Shown: one piece after another, positions 1 to 7,255 of the stretch | Layout: each line of letters starts with the position of its first letter | Numbering within the stretch: the stretch's first letter is position 1 | DNA from: Faecalibacterium hattorii | GTDB lineage: Bacteria > Bacillota > Clostridia > Oscillospirales > Ruminococcaceae | Length of the DNA stretch: 64,000 nucleotides | NCBI RefSeq assembly: GCF_003287455.1 | Contig: NZ_PRLC01000008.1 | Coordinates: forward strand, 62,001 to 126,000 | Direction: 5' to 3' | Made by a program: the position numbers and the translations under genes | The notes under the pieces: generated by a model | Database searches by the model: none | Seen by the model: only the letters and a program-made list of their open reading frames with translations | Told to the model about the DNA's origin: nothing

Positions 1-444
1 GAAGGGGTCGGGCTGCGGCGCTTTTGCGATGCGTCCGCCAGAGAGTATTACACCCTCCGGCCTTATTTTTCGGATTCCCACGACCGCAGCTATATCCCCA
101 CGGAAAAGGAAGCGGCGCTGCGCCCGGTGACCCCGGCACAGCAGGCGGAAGCCGACCTTGCACGCATCAAAGCGGAGAAGCTGCCTATCCCGGCGGGGGT
201 ACAGACAGCGCTGGCAGAACACTATCAGGCACTGCTCCACACCAATGATTTTTACCAGTACCTGACCCTGTTCAAGGAGCTGGGGCAAAAGCAGACCCAG
301 CAGCAAAGCCGCGGCCGAAAGATCAACGCCATGGATGCCTACTTCTACCAGATGGTAGAGCGTGTCCTGCGAGAGGAGCTGGCGGTGACCTTCGGGGAAT
401 CGCAGCAGGAAGCCGGCAGACGGCTGCTGGAGGTTTTGCGCTGA
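1..444 (+). CDS. Unrecognised protein, C-terminal part (5' end outside window)
   Basis: The open frame runs in from the left edge and stops at 444, giving 147 visible codons, so the start is not in the window. The visible part is hydrophilic and charged, with a middle rich in Ala, Glu and Lys and a Gln-rich stretch, and no membrane segment. It looks mostly helical. I see no catalytic motif and do not recognise a family. It is followed by a 250-base regulatory region and then the iron transporter, so it is probably a separate transcription unit. The frame is clearly coding; the function is unknown. Confidence 0.6.
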   Translation, partial: EGVGLRRFCDASAREYYTLRPYFSDSHDRSYIPTEKEAALRPVTPAQQAEADLARIKAEKLPIPAGVQTALAEHYQALLHTNDFYQYLTLFKELGQKQTQQQSRGRKINAMDAYFYQMVERVLREELAVTFGESQQEAGRRLLEVLR

Positions 445-560
445 AGCCGCATGGTGATTTTTACCAACAAATGCAAAGGCTCTTTTTGTTCGGAGCAACT
501 TTGTAGGAATCAACAAAGAAGGATGGTTTGCCATGTAAAACCTTCGTGAGAGTTTGCCAC

Positions 561-590
561 TTGAAACCCATCAATGTCCTATGATATAAT
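561..590 (+). promoter_or_regulatory. Promoter of the Fec-type operon leader
   Basis: TTGAAA at 561-566 and TATAAT at 585-590 are separated by 18 bases, and a TG precedes the -10 box (extended -10). Transcription would start near 597, just before a strong hairpin, and run toward the iron transporter genes. Confidence 0.6.
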
Positions 591-599
591 CCCTCCATC

Positions 600-653
600 A
601 GAACGCGCTGTGTGTGAACACGTAAGACCAGTTTCTTCACACACAGGCGTTCT
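600..653 (+). terminator. Leader hairpin with T tract (possible attenuator)
   Basis: A long stem pairs AGAACGC plus a GTGTGTGAA stretch (600-618) with TTCACACACA plus GCGTTCT (636-653), followed by CTTTTTATTTT. It has the form of an intrinsic terminator but lies between a good promoter and the first gene of the importer operon. It may attenuate the operon or end a short leader RNA. Confidence 0.6.
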
Positions 654-670
654 CTTTTTATTTTCAAAAA

Positions 671-686
671 GTTAGTTTGTACTAAT
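671..686 (+). promoter_or_regulatory. Dyad operator, GTTAG-N6-CTAAT, upstream of the iron importer
   Basis: GTTAG at 671-675 and CTAAT at 682-686 are separated by six bases; the TTAGT/ACTAA core is a perfect inverted repeat. The same GTTAG-N6-CTAAC arrangement recurs at 10498, 18342, 41599 and 42770, each upstream of metal- or cluster-related genes. It sits five bases before the AGGAGG of the first permease gene, so a bound protein would block elongation or overlap a second promoter. A DtxR- or Fur-family metalloregulator is the likely ligand (inference). Confidence 0.6.
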
Positions 687-703
687 CTTGAGGAGGGCTT
701 TTC

Positions 704-1717
704 ATTCGTAATCATCGTTCCACCGTTTTTCTCGGCGTTCTGCTGATGATTCTTTCGGTTTGTTCTTTGTTTGTCGGGGTGCTGGACATCCGGCCTTCCG
801 ACCTGTTTACAGGCAGCGTGGAAACATGGGAGATCTTTCTGATCTCCCGCCTGCCGCGTCTGCTTGCCATCCTCTGCACAGGCATCGGCATGAGCGTGGC
901 GGGGCTTATCATGCAGCAACTCTGCATGAATAAGTTTGTTTCGCCCACCACAGGCGCAACGATCTCTTCTGCGCAGTTTGGCATTCTGCTGGCTTTGCTG
1001 TTTGCACCGGGTTCTACCCTGTGGGGACGTGCTGCCTTTTCCTTCGTTTGTGCCGTTCTCGGTACATGGGTCTTTGTCTGGTTCATCCAGCGTATCCAGT
1101 TCAAGGATGTTGTCATGGTCCCGCTGGTCGGCATCATGTTCTCCAACATCGTAATGGGCGTTACCAATTATCTTGCCTACAAATATGAGATGACACAGGC
1201 TCTTTCCAGCTGGCTGGTCGGTCATTTTTCCACTGTCATTCGTGGGCGGTATGAGCTTGTCTGGCTGACGGTACCGCTGGTGATTCTGGCATTTGTATTT
1301 GCCAACCACTTCAATATCGTTGGCATGGGAAAGGATTTTTCCCAGAACCTCGGCGTTCCGTATGATCTGGTGCTGTTTATGGGGCTGACCATTGCTGCCA
1401 TGATCACAGCATCCGTTGTCGTTGTGGTCGGCTCGATCTCCTACATCGGTCTCATCGTGCCCAATATCGTAGCAATGTTCAAGGGTGACCAGATCCGCGG
1501 AACGCTGGTGGATACCGCTCTGTTTGGTGCAGTGTTCGTGCTGGTCTGCGATATGATCGGACGGGTTGTGATCTATCCCTACGAGCTGCCCATCGAGCTG
1601 ATCGTTGGCATTATCGGCAGTATCCTGTTTGTCGGTCTGCTGCTGTATCGGCTTCGGCATGGACGCAAGGCAGTCCGGTTGGATAAAGCTGCCAAGAAAA
1701 CCGGAGGTGCAGCATGA
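704..1717 (+). CDS. Iron(III)-siderophore ABC transporter permease (FecCD family), first subunit
   Basis: About 337 residues with 8-10 hydrophobic segments and a Gly-rich region (VGSISYIGLIVPN) typical of FecCD/BtuC-type permeases, which pair with a second permease to carry ferric siderophores across the membrane. The start is odd. An AGGAGG at 691-696 sits seven bases before an ATT codon at 704, and a stop lies in frame at 689, so no ATG, GTG or TTG is available upstream of the ATG at 746. Starting at 746 would remove the first 14 residues, including the beginning of the first membrane segment, and has no RBS. ATT initiation or a recent ATG-to-ATT change is likely. The stop overlaps the next ATG by four bases (ATGA). 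Confidence 0.85.
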   Translation: MRNHRSTVFLGVLLMILSVCSLFVGVLDIRPSDLFTGSVETWEIFLISRLPRLLAILCTGIGMSVAGLIMQQLCMNKFVSPTTGATISSAQFGILLALLFAPGSTLWGRAAFSFVCAVLGTWVFVWFIQRIQFKDVVMVPLVGIMFSNIVMGVTNYLAYKYEMTQALSSWLVGHFSTVIRGRYELVWLTVPLVILAFVFANHFNIVGMGKDFSQNLGVPYDLVLFMGLTIAAMITASVVVVVGSISYIGLIVPNIVAMFKGDQIRGTLVDTALFGAVFVLVCDMIGRVVIYPYELPIELIVGIIGSILFVGLLLYRLRHGRKAVRLDKAAKKTGGAA

Positions 1718-2682
1718 AAACGCACAAAAATCATCTGCGCCTGCTGATCCTTCTGCTTCTTGTTCTGCTGGCCTGCGCGGGCTATATGACAGTGGGCGTC
1801 CATTTTGAAAACCAAAAATTATTTGCCTACGCCATGCGCATCCGCACGCCCAAGCTGATCGCCATGCTCATCACGGCCTTTGCCATTGGAAGTGCCTCCA
1901 TCGTGTTTCAGTCCATCATCAACAACACCATCGTCACGCCCTGCCTGCTGGGCATGGACCAACTTTATTCGCTGATCCACACAGCGGTGTTCTTTGTGGC
2001 GGGTTCGGGCAGCTTTCTGGCGGTCAATGCCAACGCAGCCTTTGCGGTAGACCTTGCCATTATGGGCGCTGTTGCCACCATGATTTACAGCTATCTGTTC
2101 CAGAAAACGAACCACAATGTTCTGTACGTCCTGCTTATCGGCACGGTGCTGACCTCGTTCTTTTCCAGCATCCAGACGACCTTGACCCGTGTGATGGACC
2201 CCAACGAATACGACACGCTGCTGACGGATCTGGTCGCCAGCTTTTCCAATGTCAATTCGGCGATTCTGGTACTGTCCGTTGCGGTTCTGGTGCTGGTCGC
2301 CTTTGCCTTCCGGAAAGAACTTGCGCTGCTGGACGTTCTGACACTGGGCAAAGATCAGGCCATCAATCTGGGTGTGGACTATGACCGCTGCATCCGCCGG
2401 CTGCTGCTGGGGGTCACACTGTACATTGCAACAGCCACCGCTATGGTTGGGCCGCTGGCATTTCTGGGGCTTATCATTGCCAACCTTTCCCGGCAGTTCC
2501 TGCGCACCTACCGGCACAGCCAGCTCATCACCGGCTCTGTTTTGTTCGGTATGGCTGTTCTGATCGGCGGACAGCTTCTGGTGGAGCGGGTGTTCGTTTA
2601 CTCGGTTCCGGTCAGCGTGTTCATCACCGTGGGCGGCGGCGTGTATTTCCTGTATCTGCTGCTCACCCAGAGAAAGGCATAG
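1714..2682 (+). CDS. Iron(III)-siderophore ABC transporter permease (FecCD family), second subunit
   Basis: 322 residues, strongly hydrophobic, with the FecCD-family stretch near the C-terminus (ATAMVGPLAFLGLIIAN). It is the usual partner of the preceding permease, with which it overlaps by ATGA, indicating translational coupling. Together they form the heterodimeric membrane channel. The ATPase gene follows four bases after its stop. The substrate cannot be read from sequence, but the gene order permease-permease-ATPase-lipoprotein and the metal-type operator point to a ferric chelate. Confidence 0.88.
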   Translation: MKTHKNHLRLLILLLLVLLACAGYMTVGVHFENQKLFAYAMRIRTPKLIAMLITAFAIGSASIVFQSIINNTIVTPCLLGMDQLYSLIHTAVFFVAGSGSFLAVNANAAFAVDLAIMGAVATMIYSYLFQKTNHNVLYVLLIGTVLTSFFSSIQTTLTRVMDPNEYDTLLTDLVASFSNVNSAILVLSVAVLVLVAFAFRKELALLDVLTLGKDQAINLGVDYDRCIRRLLLGVTLYIATATAMVGPLAFLGLIIANLSRQFLRTYRHSQLITGSVLFGMAVLIGGQLLVERVFVYSVPVSVFITVGGGVYFLYLLLTQRKA

Positions 2683-2686
2683 CACC

Positions 2687-3439
2687 ATGTTTGTAAAAGA
2701 GATCACCAAACGCTACGATGGCAAAGCCGTTGTCGATGGCGTGAGTTTTGAGATTCCGAAAGGCAAAGTCCTTTCCCTTATCGGCCCGAACGGTGCGGGA
2801 AAATCCACCGTGATGGGAATGCTGTCCCGGCTAATTGCACGGGACAGCGGAATTGTGGATTTTGAGGGGACGGAGATCACGCGCTGGAAAAGCCGGGAGC
2901 TGAGCAAGCGGCTCGCCATCCTGACCCAAGCCAACAATGTCCAGATGAAGCTGACCGTCCGGGAGCTGGTTGCATTTGGCCGCTTTCCGTACTCCGGCGG
3001 GCGGCTGACCCAAGAGGACAACGAGATCATTGACCGTGCCATTGCCTACATGGAACTGGGCGATTTTGAGGAGCAGTTCATCGATGAACTGTCCGGCGGT
3101 CAGCGGCAGCGTGCCTATATTGCCATGGTCATTGCGCAGGATACCGAGTATATCCTGCTGGATGAACCGACCAACAATCTGGATATTTACCACGCAACCA
3201 ACCTCATGCGCATCGTCCGCCGCCTGTGCGATGAGCTGGGCAAGACGGTGATCCTTGTTCTGCACGAGATCAACTATGCTGCGTTTTATTCCGACTACAT
3301 CTGCGCCTTTGTGAATGGAAAAATCGCAAAGTTTGGCACCGTGCAGGAAGTGATCACCAAAGAAAACCTGTCCGATATCTACAAGGTGGACTTTGAGATC
3401 ATGCAGATCGAAGGCAAGCCTTTGTCGATATATTATTGA
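2687..3439 (+). CDS. Iron(III)-siderophore ABC transporter ATP-binding protein (FecE/FepC type)
   Basis: 250 residues with a complete nucleotide-binding domain: Walker A GPNGAGKST (residues about 33-41), signature LSGGQRQRAYIAM (about 136-148), Walker B YILLDEPTNNLD and the switch His in VLHEINYA. It energises the two permeases before it. The length matches FecE/FepC/FhuC ATPases. It belongs to the same operon, with four bases separating it from the upstream gene and about 30 from the binding-protein gene downstream. Confidence 0.92.
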   Translation: MFVKEITKRYDGKAVVDGVSFEIPKGKVLSLIGPNGAGKSTVMGMLSRLIARDSGIVDFEGTEITRWKSRELSKRLAILTQANNVQMKLTVRELVAFGRFPYSGGRLTQEDNEIIDRAIAYMELGDFEEQFIDELSGGQRQRAYIAMVIAQDTEYILLDEPTNNLDIYHATNLMRIVRRLCDELGKTVILVLHEINYAAFYSDYICAFVNGKIAKFGTVQEVITKENLSDIYKVDFEIMQIEGKPLSIYY

Positions 3440-3468
3440 TTTCAGTACTTTTTAAAAGGAGCATTCTT

Positions 3469-4497
3469 ATGAAGAAAATTTCTCGTCGTTCGTTTTTGAC
3501 CGCTATGGCCGCTGTGAGTGCAGCGGGTGTTCTTACCGCCTGTGGTGCTTCCTCCTCCACGGCAAGCTCCGTGGCATCCTCTGTGGCAGCATCCAGCGAA
3601 GCTACCACTTCCTCGGAAGCGGTGCCGGAGTCGGTGACTATCAAGGCGTTCAACGGTGCAAAGGAGTTAGTGGACGTGGAAGTGCCCTTTGACCCGCAGC
3701 GCATTGCGATCCTCGACCTTGCATCTCTGGACATTCTGGATGAACTGGGCGTTGGCGACCGTGTGGTCGGCACGGCATCCACCTCTCTGGACTATCTTCA
3801 GAGCTATGTCACCAATGACAGCATTGCGAACCTTGGCAACATCAAGGAAGCCGATATGGAAGCAGTCATGGCCTGCGAGCCGGACATCATCTTTATCGGC
3901 GGACGCCTCTCCAAATCCTATGATGCCCTGTGCGAGATCGCACCCGTTGTTTTCCTTGCGACCGACGCCGAAAAGGGCGTTGTGGAAAGCACCCGTGAAA
4001 ACGCCATGACCATTGCTTCCATCTTTGGTCTGGAAGATCAGGTGGAAAGCCTGATGGCAGACTTTGACAGCCGCATTGACGCACTGAAGGCCTTTGCGGA
4101 GGGCAAGACTGCCATCGTCGGCATGACCACCAGCGGCAGCTTCAATGTTCTGGGCAACGATGGCCGCTGCTCCATCATCGGCAAGGAGATCGGCTTTGAG
4201 AATATCGGTGTGGATGCCAATATCGACACCTCGACCCACGGCAACGAGGCTTCCTTCGAGTTCATTGTGGACAAGAACCCCGACTACATCTTCGCCATGG
4301 ATCGTGATGCAGCCATTGGCACCGATGGCGCACAGATGGCGCAGGAGATCCTGGAAAACGAGCTGGTCAAGAGCACGGACGCTTACAAGAACGGCCACGT
4401 CGTTTATCTGGCACACCCGAATGTCTGGTACACCGCAGAGGGCGGCATTCAGGCACTGAGCGAAATGCTGAGTGATCTGGAAAACGCACTGCTGTGA
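3469..4497 (+). CDS. Iron-siderophore substrate-binding lipoprotein (FecB/FhuD family)
   Basis: 342 residues. The N-terminus has a twin-arginine-like SRRSFL motif, a hydrophobic core and the lipobox LTAC, then a Ser/Ala-rich linker, so the mature protein is anchored outside the membrane. The body has the periplasmic-binding fold of siderophore receptors (PQRIAILDLASLDILDELG; later EPDIIFIGG and PDYIFAMDRD). It delivers the ferric chelate to the permeases. The start at 3469 is chosen for its AAAAGGAG; a start 33 bases earlier would push the signal peptide inward. Confidence 0.9.
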   Translation: MKKISRRSFLTAMAAVSAAGVLTACGASSSTASSVASSVAASSEATTSSEAVPESVTIKAFNGAKELVDVEVPFDPQRIAILDLASLDILDELGVGDRVVGTASTSLDYLQSYVTNDSIANLGNIKEADMEAVMACEPDIIFIGGRLSKSYDALCEIAPVVFLATDAEKGVVESTRENAMTIASIFGLEDQVESLMADFDSRIDALKAFAEGKTAIVGMTTSGSFNVLGNDGRCSIIGKEIGFENIGVDANIDTSTHGNEASFEFIVDKNPDYIFAMDRDAAIGTDGAQMAQEILENELVKSTDAYKNGHVVYLAHPNVWYTAEGGIQALSEMLSDLENALL

Positions 4498-4514
4498 TTT
4501 TTTCAAAATCCTTC

Positions 4515-4543
4515 TTGCAATTTTGAAAAAACTCCGGTATAAT
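4515..4543 (+). promoter_or_regulatory. Promoter of the MATE gene
   Basis: TTGCAA at 4515-4520 and TATAAT at 4538-4543 with a 17-base spacer, located just after the stop of the binding-protein gene. It would start a leader of about 100 bases containing the hairpin at 4580-4628. Confidence 0.6.
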
Positions 4544-4579
4544 ACCTTCCGTTAAGAATACAAAAAGCCGGCTTACAAA

Positions 4580-4628
4580 GCGTGAAATCCTGAGGGAAAG
4601 CTACCCCTCAACGATTTCACGCTTTTTT
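4580..4628 (+). terminator. Intrinsic terminator or leader attenuator before the MATE gene
   Basis: GCGTGAAATC (4580-4589) pairs with GATTTCACGC (4613-4622), with a small inner GAGGG/CCCTC pairing, followed by six T. It can end the importer operon. Because a promoter lies upstream at 4515-4543, it is also in the leader of the MATE transcript and could attenuate it. I do not recognise a known riboswitch. Confidence 0.7.
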
Positions 4629-4650
4629 GTTTGCCCGAAAAGGAGGATCT

Positions 4651-5991
4651 ATGAACCCGAAAAACAAACTGGCGGAAATGCCCGTCCGCCCCCTGCTGTA
4701 CACCATGGCGGTACCGCTGATGCTGTCGCTGCTCATCCAATCGCTGTACAACATCGTGGATAGCATTTTTGTGGCACGGCTGTCGGAAACGGCCTTGACT
4801 GCCGCCTCTCTTGTATATGCCATCCAGTTTTTGATGATCGCCATTGGCGTGGGCACTGCCGTTGGTCTGAACGCCCTGCTCTCTCGCAAGCTGGGGCAGA
4901 AAAAGCCGGAGGAAGCCTGCCGTGCCGCCACCACCGGGCTGTTTCTGATGCTGGGCACCTCGCTGGTGTTTACGCTGGTGGGGCTGCTGTTCTCGAACCG
5001 GATCGCTGCCGCCTTGACCAACGATCCCGAATTGCGGCAGCTCTGCCGGGAATACCTGTCGGTGAACCTCGTGTTCTGCTGGGGCATCTTTCTGCAGACC
5101 TACGGGCAGCGGCTCTTGCAGGCCGTGGGTGACACGGTGCTGTCTATGGTCTCCCTCATCATCGGCGCAGTAGTCAACATTATTCTCGACCCCATTATGA
5201 TCTTCGGTCTGCTGGGCTGCCCGGCCATGGGCATCCGGGGCGCAGCCATTGCTACCGTCATCGGGCAGCTCATCGGTGCAGCGGCGGCGCTATGGTTCAA
5301 TCGGGTCAAAAACCCGGTCATCCATGTCCGACTGAAGGGCTATCGTTTTTTGTGGCAGGATGTGGCCGACATCTACCGGGTGGGTCTGCCCACCATCGTG
5401 ATGCAGGCCATCGGCAGCGTGATGACCTTTGCGGTCAACGGCATTCTGCTGGGGGTGTCCTCCACGGCGGTAGCGTTCTTCGGCATCTACTATAAGCTGC
5501 AAAACTTCCTGATGATGCCGGTGAATGGTCTGGGACAGGCAGCCATCCCGGTGGTAGGCTTCAACTACGGCAGTGGGCAGTCCGACCGGGTAAAGCAAGC
5601 ATGGAAGGTGTTGCTGCCCACCGGCGTGGTGTTTGCCCTGTGCGGCACGGCGGTGTTCCTGTTGTTTCCGGCGCAACTGCTGGGGCTGTTCTCTGCCAGT
5701 GACGAGATGCTGGCTTTCGGCGTGCCCGCCCTGCGCATCATCTCGGTGACCTTCCTGTTTGCGGTCCTCACGATCTTGTGCGGCTACTTCGCCTCCGGCC
5801 TTGGCAACGGCGTGGTCAATATGATCGGCGCTGCCTTGCGGCAGCTGGTGGTGCTGGTGCCCTGCCTGTGGCTTCTCATCCGCACCATGGGCATCGAAAA
5901 AGCGTGGTTTGCGTTCTGGGTGTCCGAGGTGATCGCCTGCGCTTACAGCCTGTGGGCAACGAAAAAAGAACTGCGGAATAAGGGGAAATAA
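4651..5991 (+). CDS. MATE-family multidrug/metabolite efflux protein
   Basis: 446 residues with about 12 hydrophobic segments. The N-terminal LLYTMAVPLMLSLLIQSLYN and the repeated MQAIGSV / GLGQAAIPVVGFNYG segments are typical of MATE antiporters (NorM/DinF superfamily), which export cationic compounds or metabolites using Na+ or H+ gradients. The start at 4651 has AAGGAGG; an earlier in-frame codon at 4627 lies inside the terminator stem. It sits after the siderophore importer with its own promoter and hairpin leader. It might export a processed chelate, but nothing in the sequence fixes the substrate. Confidence 0.88.
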   Translation: MNPKNKLAEMPVRPLLYTMAVPLMLSLLIQSLYNIVDSIFVARLSETALTAASLVYAIQFLMIAIGVGTAVGLNALLSRKLGQKKPEEACRAATTGLFLMLGTSLVFTLVGLLFSNRIAAALTNDPELRQLCREYLSVNLVFCWGIFLQTYGQRLLQAVGDTVLSMVSLIIGAVVNIILDPIMIFGLLGCPAMGIRGAAIATVIGQLIGAAAALWFNRVKNPVIHVRLKGYRFLWQDVADIYRVGLPTIVMQAIGSVMTFAVNGILLGVSSTAVAFFGIYYKLQNFLMMPVNGLGQAAIPVVGFNYGSGQSDRVKQAWKVLLPTGVVFALCGTAVFLLFPAQLLGLFSASDEMLAFGVPALRIISVTFLFAVLTILCGYFASGLGNGVVNMIGAALRQLVVLVPCLWLLIRTMGIEKAWFAFWVSEVIACAYSLWATKKELRNKGK

Positions 5992-6268
5992 GGCAAAAAA
6001 AAAACAGGGTGCGCCCCTGAATAGGACGCACCCTGAAAAATCCACATGCGATAGCGATATGTACAACAGGGCGTTCCCCGTCGGGAACGCTCTGTTTCTC
6101 TTTGCTGGTAGTGTGATGAGCCTGTTCCGCCTGCCATGTAGCAAACTCCCGCTGGCCTTCCTCGCTGTTCCAGCAGGCAAGGATGGCTGGGTAGAATGCC
6201 CGTGCCAGACGGTCGATAACTTCATCGGGATAGGGGAAAGTGTTTGTGGACTTTTTCTTTTTGTTCAA
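5876..6268 (-). CDS. Small hypothetical protein of the mobilisation module, 3' end probably replaced
   Basis: The reading frame starts at a TTG (6268) with AAAGGAG seven bases upstream, directly after the ParB-like gene. The first 50 or so residues (Lys-rich start, then FPYPDEVIDRLARAFYP and ACWNSEEGQREFATW) look like a genuine globular protein. From about 6100 the frame runs through repeat C and then antisense to the MATE gene, giving a low-complexity tail. The original 3' end was probably lost at the repeat junction. Function unknown. Confidence 0.4.
   Translation of the reverse strand: MNKKKKSTNTFPYPDEVIDRLARAFYPAILACWNSEEGQREFATWQAEQAHHTTSKEKQSVPDGERPVVHIAIACGFFRVRPIQGRTLFFFCLISPYSAVLFSLPTGCKRRRSPRTPRTQTTLFRCPWCG
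6004..6100. repeat. Dispersed hairpin repeat C, copy 1
   Basis: About 97 bases with two hairpins, CAGGGTGCG/CGCACCCTG (6005-6035) and GCGTTCCC/GGGAACGC (6071-6090). A near-identical inverted copy is at 44031-44126. The first hairpin may also end the MATE transcript. The two copies sit at the outer edges of the duplicated region. Confidence 0.8.
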
Positions 6269-6316
6269 ACGCACGCTCCTTTGGACATCTGTGAACAGCA
6301 TACCATGTGCCTGATG

Positions 6317-7243
6317 TTATGCTGTCTGATCTTTAACATCTGCGAGTGCGGCTTCCAGAGAAGTAAGATAGTCCTTATGCTTGTGAATGATCTCCAGAAT
6401 CACATCACGCTGTGCATTATCGGGCATCTGCTCCAACTGGTAGTTGAATGAAATACGGAAACGAGTAGTGAGTTCTTCCAACGCCACATATTCGTACCGT
6501 ACATCCTCCGGGTAAGCATCGCTGTCGTAAACCGATTCAAACTTTCGGAATGGCATGACAGGCGCTTTGCCCGGAACGCGGATCACACCGTCAGCGTCAG
6601 GTGTCGGTTCTGCCTTCAACTCCGGGTGCAGAATATCCTGCAAAGTTTGTGCACGGTCATTGTAGGCAGCCTTGGCGAGGCGGTGCATATCAGCTTTGGA
6701 CACTTTCGTCTGTCCGGACAGGATGCTCTGCTTTAAGCCCGGTATCAGTTCTTCCGCAATCTCTACGCCTCTCATATACCTCGAAGCGCGGATAACGGTG
6801 TCCTTACTCACTCTGTTTTCTTCTGCGATTCGGTCGCAGGTTTTGCTGCTGTCGATCAAGTTCGCTTTTAGCGAACTTGATTTTGCATCGGTGCTTTTGC
6901 GGTCACCGCCATGCGCAGCTTTTTCAGCTTCGTACTGTTTGCCCATCAGGTAGTACTTCTGCTCCGGTGTAAGGTTACGCCGCCCCAACTGATTCTTGCA
7001 GATCCATGCGAGGACTTCTTCTCTGCTTTCAAATGGGAGCGGCATCGTGGAGAAAGAGATTTCGGGATGCTCCTGAACGATTTCATAACGGTTGTGTCCA
7101 TCAACAAGGGTATTACCCCAGACAATCAAAGGAGAGAGCAGCTTGCCCTCTTTGAGGATATTTTCTTCAAGCTGCTTAAATTCATCATCGGTCAAAGGGG
7201 GAATCTGGGACTGAAACTCCGGGTCGATTTTCAAGTTGATCAT
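6317..7243 (-). CDS. ParB/Spo0J-type nuclease-domain protein of a mobile element
   Basis: 308 residues. The N-terminal ParB-like domain is visible (LTDDEFKQLEENI, then LSPLIVWGNTLVDGHNRYEI with the GHNRYE motif), followed by a KorB/ParB-like helix-turn-helix region (LTPEQKYYLMGKQYE, CDRIAEENRVSKDTV). Such proteins act in plasmid/element partition or gene control. The start at 7243 has AGGAG seven bases upstream; the GTG six bases earlier is too close to it. It follows the relaxase by 12 bases and is in the same operon. No ParA partner is visible, so it may be an orphan regulator. Confidence 0.75.
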   Translation of the reverse strand: MINLKIDPEFQSQIPPLTDDEFKQLEENILKEGKLLSPLIVWGNTLVDGHNRYEIVQEHPEISFSTMPLPFESREEVLAWICKNQLGRRNLTPEQKYYLMGKQYEAEKAAHGGDRKSTDAKSSSLKANLIDSSKTCDRIAEENRVSKDTVIRASRYMRGVEIAEELIPGLKQSILSGQTKVSKADMHRLAKAAYNDRAQTLQDILHPELKAEPTPDADGVIRVPGKAPVMPFRKFESVYDSDAYPEDVRYEYVALEELTTRFRISFNYQLEQMPDNAQRDVILEIIHKHKDYLTSLEAALADVKDQTA

Positions 7244-7255
7244 ATGCACACTCCT

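Noticed and set aside
671-686. Classic Fur or DtxR box
   Set aside because: The GTTAG arms are separated by six bases, unlike the near-contiguous DtxR box and the 19-base Fur box; kept only as a metal-type dyad.
461-1660. 399-residue minus-strand frame opposite the first iron permease
   Set aside because: Asp/His/Gln-rich composition is the complement of hydrophobic codons; the plus strand encodes a FecCD permease.
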